Below, one piece after another: positions 53,598-64,000 of a stretch of 64,000 nt of DNA. Below the pieces are notes generated by a model, which was given only the letters and a program-made list of their open reading frames with translations, did not search any database and was not told where the DNA came from. Each line of letters opens with the position of its first letter. The stretch's first letter is position 1. Both the position numbers and the translations under genes were made by a program. This DNA is from Auanema rhodensis (Eukaryota > Nematoda > Chromadorea > Rhabditida > Rhabditidae). The stretch is taken from the NCBI GenBank assembly GCA_964057225.1, contig OZ059900.1, positions 8,194,501 to 8,258,500 on the forward strand, given 5' to 3'.

Positions 53598-56033
53598 TTG
53601 ACTATTTTTACATATATATGTTCAATTTTAACCACTTTGGTCGAAAAGGACCGAAAATATCAAGAATTATTGGTTTTTTGGGGTTTGAAGGGCATTCTGG
53701 CTAAATCAGTCAAACTCTTGATCTTAAGCATATTTTTTTTTTCTAAAACGACTAAATGTATGAAATACTGTCATAGAATGTTCATATAGGTGTATTTTGC
53801 ACGAATATCAAAACTGATTGAAATATGGGCCTTTTTATGCTCAAAACGCCATATATTCAACGATTTTGGGTACAAAACATGTGAAAACTGTATGTTTTGA
53901 TCAGACCCTTTGAGATATGGATTTGAAATTTAGGATTCATAAACTTTGACTATTTTTACATATATATGTCCAATTTTAACCACTTTGGTCAAAAAGGACC
54001 GAAAATATCAAGAATTATTGGTTTTTTGGGGTTTGAAGGGCATTTTGGCTAAATCAGTCAAACTTTTGATCTTAAGCATATTTTTTTCTTCTAAAACGAC
54101 TAAATGTATGGAATACTGTCAAAAAATGTTCATATAGGTGTATTTTGCACGAATATCAAAACTGATTGAAATATGGGCCTTTTTATGCTCAAAACGCCAT
54201 ATATTCAACGATTTTGGGTACAAAACATGTGAAAACTGTATGTTTTGATCAGACCCTTTGAGATATGGATTTGGAATTCAGGATTCATAAACTTTGACTA
54301 TTTTCACATATATATGTTCAATTTTAACCACTTTGGTCAAAAAGGACCGAAAATATCAAGAATTATTGGTTTTTTGGGGTTTGAAGGACATTTTGGCTAA
54401 ATCAGTCAAACTTTTGATCTTAAGCATATTTTTTTCTTCTAAAACGACTAAATGTATGGAATACTGTCATAGAATCTTGATATAAGTGTATTTTGCACGA
54501 ATATCAAAACTGATTGAAATATGGGCCTTTTTATGCTCAAAACGCCATATATTCAACGATTTTGGGTACAAAACATGTGAAAACTGTATGTTTTGATCAG
54601 ACCCTTTGAGATATGGATTTGAAATTCAGGATTCATAAACTTCGACTATTTTCACATATATATGTTCAATTTTAACCACTTTGGTCAAAAAGGACCGAAA
54701 ATATCAAGAATTATTGGTTTTTTGGGGTTTGAAGGACATTTTGGCTAAATCAGTCAAACTTTTGATCTTAAGCATATTTTTTTCTTCTAAAACGACTAAA
54801 TGTATGAAATACTGTCATAGAATGTTCATATAGGTGTATTTTGAACGAATATCAAAACTGATTGAAATATGGGCCTTTTTATGCTCAAAACGCCATATAT
54901 TCAACGATTTTGGGTACAAAACATGTGAAAACTGTATGTTTTGATCAGACCCTTTGAGATATGGATTTCAAATTCAGGATTCATAAACTTTGACTATTTT
55001 TACATATATATGTCCAGTTTTAACCACTTTGGTCAAAAAGGACCGAAAATATCAAGAATTATTGGTTTTTTGGGGTTTGAAGGGCATTTTGGCAAAATCA
55101 GTCAAACTTTTGATCTTAAGCATATTTTTTTCTTCTAAAACGACTAAATGTATGAAATACTGTCAAAGAATGTTCATATAAGTGTATTTTGCACGAATAT
55201 CAAAACTGATTGAAATATGGGCCTTTTTATGCTCAAAACGCCATATATTCAACGATTTTGGGTACAAAACATGTGAAAACTGTATGTTTTGATCAGACTC
55301 TTTGAGATATGGATTTGAAATTCAGGATTCATAAACTTTGACTATTTTTACATATATATGTTCAATTTTAACCACTTTGGTCAAAAAGGACCGAAAATAT
55401 CAAGAATTATTGGTTTTTTGGGGATTGAAGGGCATTTTGGCAAAATCAGTCAAACTTTTGATCTTAAGCATATTTTTTTCTTCTAAAACGACTAAATGTA
55501 TGGAATACTGTCATAGAATGTTGATATAGGTGTATTTTGCACGAATATCGAAACTGATTGAAATATGGGCCTTTTTATGCTCAAAACGCCATATATTCAA
55601 CGATTTTGGGTACAAAACATGTGAAAACTGTATGTTTTGATCAGACCCTTTGAGATATGGATTTGAAATTCAGGATTTATAAACTTCGACTATTTTTACA
55701 TATACATGTCCAATTTTAACCACTTTGGTCAAAAAGGACCGAAAATATCAAGAATTATTGGTTTTTTGGGGTTTGAAGGGCATTTTGGCTAAATCAGTCA
55801 AACTTTTGATCTTAAGCATATTTTTTTCTTCTAAAACGACTAAATTCATGAAATACTGTCATAGAATGTTCATATAGGTGTATTTTGCACGAATGGCAAA
55901 ACTGATTGAAATATGGGCCTTTTTATGCTCAAAACGCCATATATTCAACGATTTTGGGTACAAAACATGTGAAAACTGTATGTTTTGATCAGACCCTTTG
56001 AGATATGGATTTGAAATTCAGGATTCATAAACT
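53598..56033 (+). repeat. Seven-monomer HOR block A'-B'-G-C-D-E-F, second of series
   Basis: It shares the markers of the previous block. It adds an extended T tract in A' (about 53,730), GAAATTTAGG before B' (about 53,927) and GTCAAAAAATG in B' (about 54,118), all of which reappear in the next partial block but not in the previous one. Private changes include CATTCTGG at about 53,694. Confidence 0.8.
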
Positions 56034-57077
56034 TTGACTATTTTTACATATATATGTTCAATTTTAACCACTTTGGTCGAAAAGGACCGAAAATATCAAG
56101 AATTATTGGTTTTTTGGGGTTTGAAGGGCATTTTGGCTAAATCAGTCAAACTCTTGATCTTAAGCATATTTTTTTTTTCTAAAACGACTAAATGTATGAA
56201 ATACTGTCATAGAATGTTCATATAGGTGTATTTTGCACGAATATCAAAACTGATTGAAATATGGGCCTTTTTATGCTCAAAACGCCATATATTCAACGAT
56301 TTTGGGTACAAAACATGTGAAAACTGTATGTTTTGATCAGACCCTTTGAGATATGGATTTGAAATTTAGGATTCATAAACTTTGACTATTTTTACATATA
56401 TATGTCCAATTTTAACCACTTTGGTCAAAAAGGACCGAAAATATCAAGAATTATTGGTTTTTTGGGGTTTGAAGGGCATTTTGGCTAAATCAGTCAAACT
56501 TTTGATCTTAAGCATATTTTTTTCTTCTAAAACGACTAAATGTATGGAATACTGTCAAAAAATGTTCATATAGGTGTATTTTGCACGAATATCAAAACTG
56601 ATTGAAATATGGGCCTTTTTATGCTCAAAACGCCATATATTCAACGATTTTGGGTACAAAACATGTGAAAACTGTATGTTTTGATCAGACCCTTTGAGAT
56701 ATGGATTTGGAATTCAGGATTCATAAACTTTGACTATTTTCACATATATATGTTCAATTTTAACCACTTTGGTCAAAAAGGACCGAAAATATCAAGAATT
56801 ATTGGTTTTTTGGGGTTTGAAGGACATTTTGGCTAAATCAGTCAAACTTTTGATCTTAAGCATATTTTTTTCTTCTAAAACGACTAAATGTATGAAATAC
56901 TGTCAAAGAATGTTCATATAGGTGTATTTTGCACGAATATCAAAACTGATTGAAATATGGGCCTTTTTATGCTCAAAACGCCATATATTCAACGATTTTG
57001 GGTACAAAACATGTGAAAACTGTATGTTTTGATCAGACCCTTTGAGATATGGATTTGAAATTCAGGATTCATAAACT
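56034..57077 (+). repeat. Partial third seven-monomer block (A'-B'-G)
   Basis: The first three monomers repeat the preceding block with its private markers. In the rear of the third monomer (56,730) the sequence switches to TATGAAAT with CAAAGAATG, and the regular order ends. The breakpoint is therefore inside this monomer, at about 56,885-56,910. Confidence 0.7.
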
Positions 57078-60000
57078 TTAACTATTTTTACATATATATG
57101 TTCAATTTTAACCACTTTGGTCAAAAAGGACCGAAAATATCAAGAATTATTGGTTTTTTGGGGATTGAAGGGCATTTTGGCAAAATCAGTCAAACTTTTG
57201 ATCTTAAGCATATTTTTTTCTTCTAAAACGACTAAATGTATGGAATACTGTCATAGAATGTTGATATAGGTGTATTTTGCACGAATATCGAAACTGATTG
57301 AAATATGGGCCTTTTTATACTCAAAACGCCATATATTCAACGATTTTGGGTATAAAACATGTGAAAACTGTATGTTTTGATCAGACCCTTTGAGATATGG
57401 ATTTGAAATTCAGGATTCATAAACTTTGACTATTTTTACATATATATGTCCAATTTTAACCACTTTGGTCAAAAAGGACCGAAAATATCAAGAATTATTG
57501 GTTTTTTGGGGTTTGAAGGGCATTTTGGCTAAATCAGTCAAACTTTTGATCTTAAGCATATTTTTTTCTTCTAAAACGACTAAATGTATGGAATACTGTC
57601 ATAGAATGTTCATATAAGTGTATTTTGCACGAATATCAAAACTGATTGAAATATGGGCCTTTTTATGCTCAAAACGCCATATATTCAACGATTTTGGGTA
57701 CAAAACATGTGAAAACTGTATGTTTTGATCAGACCCTTTGAGATATGGATTTGAAATTCAGGATTCATAAACTTTGACTATTTTCACATATATATGTTCA
57801 ATTTTAACCACTTTGGTCAAAAAGGACCAAAAATTTCAAGAATTATTGGTTTTTTGGGGTTTGAAGGACATTTTGGCTAAATCAGTCAAACTTTTGATCT
57901 TAAGCATATTTTTTTCTTCTAAAACGACTAAATGTATGAAATACTGTCAAAGAATGTTCATATAGGTGTATTTTGCACGAATATCAAAACTGATTGAAAT
58001 ATGGGCCTTTTTATGCTCAAAACGCCATATATTCAACGATTTTGGGTACAAAACATGTGAAAACTGTATGTTTTGATCAGACCCTTTGAGATATGGATTT
58101 GAAATTCAGGATTCATAAACTTTAACTATTTTTACATATATATGTTCAATTTTAACCACTTTGGTCAAAAAGGACCGAAAATATCGAGAATTATTGGTTT
58201 TTTGGGGATTGAAGGGCATTTTGGCAAAATCAGTCAAACTTTTGATCTTAAGCATATTTTTTTCTTCTAAAACGACTAAATGTATAGAATACTGTCATAG
58301 AATGTTGATAGAGGTGTATTTTGCACGAATATCGAAACTGATTGAAATATGGGCCTTTTTATGCTCAAAACGCCATATATTCAACGATTTTGGGTACAAA
58401 ACATGTGAAAACTGTATGTTTTGATCAGACCCTTTGAGATATGGATTTGAAATTCAGGATTCATAAACTTCGACTATTTTTATATATATATGTCCAATTT
58501 TAACCACTTTGGTCAAAAAGGACCGAAAATATCAAGAATTATTGGTTTTTTGGGGATTGAAGGGCATTTTGGCAAAATCAGTCAAACTTTTGATCTTAAG
58601 CATATTTTTTTCTTCTAAAACGACTAAATGTATGGAATACTGTCATAGAATGTTCATATAGGTGTATTTTGCACGAATATCAAAACTGATTGAAATATGG
58701 GCCTTTTTATGCTCAAAACGCCATATATTCAACGATTTTGGGTATAAAACATGTGAAAACTGTATGTTTTGATCAGACCCTTTGAGATATGGATTTGAAA
58801 TTCAGGATTCATAAACTTTGACTATTTTCACATATATATGTTCAATTTTAACCACTTTGGTCAAAAAGGACCAAAAATTTCAAGAATTATTGGTTTTTTG
58901 GGGTTTGAAGGACATTTTGGCTAAATCAGTCAAACTTTTGATCTTAAGCATATTTTTTTCTTCTAAAACGACTAAATGTATGAAATACTGTCAAAGAATG
59001 TTCATATAGGTGTATTTTGCACGAATATCAAAACTGATTGAAATATGGGCCTTTTTATGCTCAAAACGCCATATATTCAACGATTTTGGGTACAAAACAT
59101 GTGAAAACTGTATGTTTTGATCAGACCCTTTGAGATATGGATTTGAAATTCAGGATTCATAAACTTTAACTATTTTTACATATATATGTTCAATTTTAAC
59201 CACTTTGGTCAAAAAGGACCGAAAATATCAAGAATTATTGGTTTTTTGGGGATTGAAGGGCATTTTGGCAAAATCAGTCAAACTTTTGATCTTAAGCATA
59301 TTTTTTTCTTCTAAAACGACTAAATGTATAGAATACTGTCATAGAATGTTGATAGAGGTGTATTTTGCACGAATATCGAAACTGATTGAAATATGGGCCT
59401 TTTTATGCTCAAAACGCCATATATTCAACGATTTTGGGTATAAAACATGTGAAAACTGTATGTTTTGATCAGACCCTTTGAGATATGGATTTGAAATTCA
59501 GGATTCATAAACTTTGACTATTTTTACATATATATGTCCAATTTTAACCACTTTGGTCAAAAAGGACCGAAAATATCAAGAATTATTGGTTTTTTGGGGT
59601 TTGAAGGGCATTTTGGCTAAATCAGTCAAACTTGTGATCTTAAGCATATTTTTTTCTTCTAAAACGACTAAATGTATGGAATACTGTCATAGAATGTTCA
59701 TATAAGTGTATTTTGCACGAATATCAAAACTGATTGAAATATGGGCCTTTTTATGCTCAAAACGCCATATATTCAACGATTTTGGGTACAAAACATGTGA
59801 AAACTGTATGTTTTGATCAGACCCTTTGAGATATGGATTTGAAATTCAGGATTCATAAACTTTGACTATTTTCACATATATATGTTCAATTTTAACCACT
59901 TTGGTCAAAAAGGACCAAAAATTTCAAGAATTATTGGTTTTTTGGGGTTTGAAGGACATTTTGGCTAAATCAGTCAAACTTTTGATCTTAAGCATATTTT

Positions 60001-63000
60001 TTTCTTCTAAAACGACTAAATGTATGAAATACTGTCAAAGAATGTTCATATAGGTGTATTTTGCACGAATATCAAAACTGATTGAAATATGGGCCTTTTT
60101 ATGCTCAAAACGCCATATATTCAACGATTTTGGGTACAAAACATGTGAAAACTGTATGTTTTGATCAGACCCTTTGAGATATGGATTTGAAATTCAGGAT
60201 TCATAAACTTTGACTATTTTTACATATATATGTTCAATTTTAACCACTTTGGTCAAAAAGGACCGAAAATATCAAGAATTATTGGTTTTTTGGGGATTGA
60301 AGGGCATTTTGGCAAAATCAGTCAAACTTTTGATCTTAAGCATATTTTTTTCTTCTAAAACGACTAAATGTATGGAATACTGTCATAGAATGTTGATAGA
60401 GGTGTATTTTGCACGAATATCGAAACTGATTGAAATATGGGCCTTTTTATGCTCAAAACGCCATATATTCAACGATTTTGGGTACAAAACATGTGAAAAC
60501 TGTATGTTTTGATCAGACCCTTTGAGATATGGATTTGAAATTCAGGATTCATAAACTTCGACTATTTTTATATATATATGTCCAATTTTAACCACTTTGG
60601 TCAAAAAGGACCGAAAATATCAAGAATTATTGGTTTTTTGGGGTTCGAAGGACATTTTGGCAAAATCAGTCAAACTTTTGATCTTAAGCATATTTTTCTC
60701 TTCTAAAACGACTAAATGTATGGAATACTGTCATAGAATGTTGATAGAGGTGTATTTTGCACGAATATCGAAACTGATTGAAATATGGGCCTTTTTATGC
60801 TCAAAACGCCATATATTCAACGATTTTGGGTACAAAACATGTGAAAACTGTATGTTTTGATCAGACCCTTTGAGATATGGATTTGAAATTCAGGATTCAT
60901 AAACTTCGACTATTTTTACATATATATGTCCAATTTTAACCACTTTGGTCAAAAAGGACCGAAAATATCAAGAATTATTGGTTTTTTGGGGTTTGAAGGA
61001 CATTTTGGCAAAATCAGTCAAACTTTTGATCTTAAGCATATTTTTTTCTTCTAAAACGACTAAATGTATGAAATACTGTCAAAGAATGTTCATATAGGTG
61101 TATTTTGCACGAATATCAAAACTGATTGAAATATGGGCCTTTTTATGCTCAAAATGCCATATATTCAACGATTTTGGGTACAAAACATGTGAAAACTGTA
61201 TGTTTTGATCAGACCCTTTGAGATATGGATTTGAAATTCAGGATTCATAAACTTTGACTATTTTTACATATATATGTTCAATTTTAACCACTTTGGTCAA
61301 AAAGGACCGAAAATATCAAGAATTATTGGTTTTTTGGGGATTGAAGGGCATTTTGGCAAAATCAGTCAAACTTTTGATCTTAAGCATATTTTTTTCTTCT
61401 AAAACGACTAAATGTATGGAATACTGTCATAGAATGTTGATAGAGGTGTATTTTGCACAAATATCGAAACTGATTGAAATATGGGCCTTTTTATGCTCAA
61501 AACGCCATATATTCAACGATTTTGGGTACAAAACATGTGAAAACTGTATGTTTTGATCAGACCCTTTGAGATATGGATTTGAAATTCAGGATTCATAAAC
61601 TTCGACTATTTTTACATATATATGTCCAATTTTAACCACTTTGGTCAAAAAGGACCGAAAATATCAAGAATTATTGGTTTTTTGGGGTTTGAAGGACATT
61701 TTGGCAAAATCAGTCAAACTTTTGATCTTAAGCATATTTTTTTCTTCTAAAACGACTAAATGTATGAAATACTGTCAAAGAATGTTCATATACGTGTATT
61801 TTGCACGAATATCAAAACTGATTGAAATATGGGCCTTTTTATGCTCAAAACGCCATATATTCAACGATTTTGGGTACAAAACATGTGAAAACTGTATGTT
61901 TTGATCAGACCCTTTGAGATATGGATTTGAAATTCAGGATTCATAAACTTCGACTATTTCTACATATATATGTCCAATTTTAACCACTTTGGTCAAAAAG
62001 GACCGAAAATATCAAGAATTATTGGTTTTTTGGGGTTTGAAGGGCATTTTGGCAAAATCAGTCAAACTTTTGATCTTAAGCATATTTTTTTCTTCTAAAA
62101 CGACTAAATGTATGAAATACTGTCAAAGAATGTTCATATAGGTGTATTTTGCACGAATATCAAAACTGATTGAAATATGGGCCTTTTTATGCTCAAAACG
62201 CCATATATTCAACGATTTTGGGTACAAAACATGTGAAAACTGTATGTTTTGATCAGACCCTTTGAGATATGGATTTGAAATTCAGGATTCATAAACTTTG
62301 ACTATTTTTACATATATATGTTCAATTTTAACCACTTTGGTCAAAAAGGACCGAAAATATCAAGAATTATTGGTTTTTTGGGGATTGAAGGGCATTTTGG
62401 CAAAATCAGTCAAACTTTTGATCTTAAGCATATTTTTTTCTTCTAAAACGACTAAATGTATGGAATACTGTCATAGAATGTTGATAGAGGTGTATTTTGC
62501 ACGAATATCGAAACTGATTGAAATATGGGCCTTTTTATGCTCAAAACGCCATATATTCAACGATTTTGGGTACAACACATGTGAAAACTGTATGTTTTGA
62601 TCAGACCCTTTGAGATATGGATTTGAAATTCAGGATTCATACACTTTGACTATTTTTACATATATATGTCCAATTTTAACCACTTTGGTCAAAAAGGACC
62701 GAAAATATCAAGAATTATTGGTTTTTTGGGGTTTGAAGGACATTTTGGCAAAATCAGTCAAACTTTTGATCTTAAGCATATTTTTTTCTTCTAAAACGAC
62801 TAAATGTATGAAATACTGTCAAAGAATGTTCATATAGGTGTATTTTGCACGAATATCAAAACTGATTGAAATATGGGCCTTTTTATGCTCAAAACGCCAT
62901 ATATTCAACGATTTTGGGTACAAAACATGTGAAAACTGTATGTTTTGATCAGACCCTTGAGATATGGATTTGAAATTCAGGATTCATAAACTTCGACTAT

Positions 63001-64000
63001 TTCTACATATATATGTCCAATTTTAACCACTTTGGTCAAAAAGGACCGAAAATATCAAGAATTATTGGTTTTTTGGGGATTGAAGGGCATTTTGGCAAAA
63101 TCAGTCAAACTTTTGATCTTAAGCATATTTTTTTCTTCTAAAACGACTAAATGTATGGAATACTGTCATAGAATGTTGATATAGGTGTATTTTGCACGAA
63201 TATCGAAACTGATTGAAATATGGGCCTTTTTATGCTCAAAACGCCATATATTCAACGATTTTGGGTACAAAACATGTGAAAACTGTATGTTTTGATCAGA
63301 CCCTTTGAGATATGGATTTGAAATTCAGGATTCATAAACTTTGACTATTTTTACATATATATGTCCAATTTTAACCACTTTGGTCAAAAAGGACCGAAAA
63401 TATCAAGAATTATTGGTTTTTTGGGGTTTGAAGGGCATTTTGGCTAAATCAGTCAAACTTTTGATCTTAAGCATATTTTTTTCTTCTAAAACGACTAAAT
63501 GTATGGAATACTGTCATAGAATGTTCATATAAGTGTATTTTGCACGAATATCAAAACTGATTGAAATATGGGCCTTTTTATGCTCAAAACGCCATATATT
63601 CAACGATTTTGGGTACAAAACATGTGAAAACTGTATGTTTTGATCAGACCCTTTGAGATATGGATTTGAAATTCAGGATTCATAAACTTTGACTATTTTC
63701 ACATATATATGTTCAATTTTAACCACTTTGGTCAAAAAGGACCAAAAATTTCAAGAATTATTGGTTTTTTGGGGTTTGAAGGACATTTTGGCTAAATCAG
63801 TCAAACTTTTGATCTTAAGCATATTTTTTTCTTCTAAAACGACTAAATGTATGAAATACTGTCAAAGAATGTTCATATAGGTGTATTTTGCACGAATATC
63901 AAAACTGATTGAAATATGGGCCTTTTTATGCTCAAAACGCCATATATTCAACGATTTTGGGTACAAAACATGTGAAAACTGTATGTTTTGATCAGACCCT
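57078..64000 (+). repeat. Three-monomer HOR domain (1,044 bp period)
   Basis: GATAGAGG in E-like monomers recurs at 58307, 59351, 60395, 61439 and 62483, exactly 1,044 bp apart, with one extra copy at 60743. ACCAAAAATTTCAAG recurs in monomers at 57774, 58818, 59862 and 63689. Middle copies replace that monomer with a version carrying CTTCGAC and AAGGACAT. One monomer (62,646-62,992) is 347 bp because a T is missing from GACCCTTTGAG. The domain runs off the end of the window. Confidence 0.75.
62646..62992 (+). repeat. 347-bp monomer with 1-bp deletion
   Basis: GACCCTTGAG near 62,952-62,961 has two Ts where other monomers have three. Later monomers are displaced by one base. A single-base loss in a short T run can also be a sequencing error. 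Confidence 0.8.

Larger units (their letters stand above)
13603..64000 (+). repeat. 348-bp satellite array, right segment
   Basis: The array continues in the same phase and orientation to the end of the window. The only length changes are a 6-bp loss in the monomer at 49,080 and a 1-bp loss in the monomer at 62,646. No other insertion, gene or non-satellite sequence is visible in these 50 kb. Sub-blocks with different higher-order organisation are listed separately. Confidence 0.97.

Noticed and set aside
60210-60512. 100-residue open frames near 60.2, 61.3 and 62.3 kb
   Set aside because: They are the same satellite frame, extended because the GATAGAGG change turns a TAG stop into GAG. They start at TTG and have no independent coding evidence.
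1-64000. CRISPR-like array
   Set aside because: The repeat unit is 348 bp with no short repeat/unique spacer alternation; the whole unit is repeated. There are no cas genes.
1-64000. CENP-B box in the monomer
   Set aside because: I looked for the TTCG...CGGGA pattern and found no good match on either strand.

Overview
This window is almost entirely one tandem satellite array. The monomer is 348 bp and about 30% G+C (106 of 348 bases counted in the copy at 444-791). After removing one 1,308-bp insertion, the window holds 179 complete monomers in a single orientation and a single phase, plus a partial monomer at each end. Only two monomers differ in length: one lacks 6 bp near 49,092 and one lacks 1 bp near 62,956. 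No host gene, tRNA, rRNA, CRISPR array or prokaryotic feature is visible. The many short open frames in the satellite begin at TTG codons and recur only because the DNA repeats, so I do not annotate them as genes.

The one real gene is a transposase at 12,453-13,487 (+, 344 aa). It lies in an intact Tc1/mariner-superfamily element at 12,295-13,600 with perfect 28-bp terminal inverted repeats and a TA target-site duplication. Its catalytic triad reads as D146, D242 and D280, which is DD37D spacing and points to the maT-like branch. The element is about 45% G+C in the parts of the gene I counted, has no intron and has an AATAAA signal downstream. It looks recent and potentially active. Together with the satellite, it suggests a nuclear, possibly pericentromeric or otherwise heterochromatic, segment of an invertebrate animal genome. 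Nematode and arthropod are the likeliest groups, because maT elements are known from both. The species cannot be told from the sequence.

Layout. Monomers fall into a few recurring variants, which I label A to H. A has CAACTATATG. A' has GGTCGAAAAG and AACTCTTG. B has TGTCCAATT with CTAAATC; B ends in GAATCTTGATATAAG and B' in CAAAGAATG. C has CTTCGAC, TTTTCACAT and AAGGACAT. D has TGTCCAGTT and GTCAAAG. E has GGGGATTG and ATATCGAAAC. F has GGATTTATAAAC, usually AAATTTATG, and GAATGGCAAA. F' has TTAACTACTT and AAACAGG. G is like C but with CTTTGAC and the B ending. H is A-like at its front and ends in GTTGATATAAG. These variants are arranged in higher-order repeats (HORs) whose composition changes along the window:
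(1) 1-27,155: 4- to 8-monomer blocks based on A-B-C-D-E-F, with the transposon in an E monomer;
(2) 27,156-38,396: blocks based on F'-A-H-D'-E with one to three E copies;
(3) 38,397-45,386: a 3,480-bp ten-monomer block present twice in tandem and nearly identical;
(4) 45,387-51,161: a mixed stretch containing the 6-bp deletion;
(5) 51,162-57,077: 2,436-bp seven-monomer blocks A'-B'-G-C-D-E-F;
(6) 57,078-64,000: 1,044-bp three-monomer blocks.

The window therefore records satellite evolution (unequal exchange, local expansion and gene conversion between monomer types) plus one fresh transposon insertion. I see no defence system or other multi-gene system.
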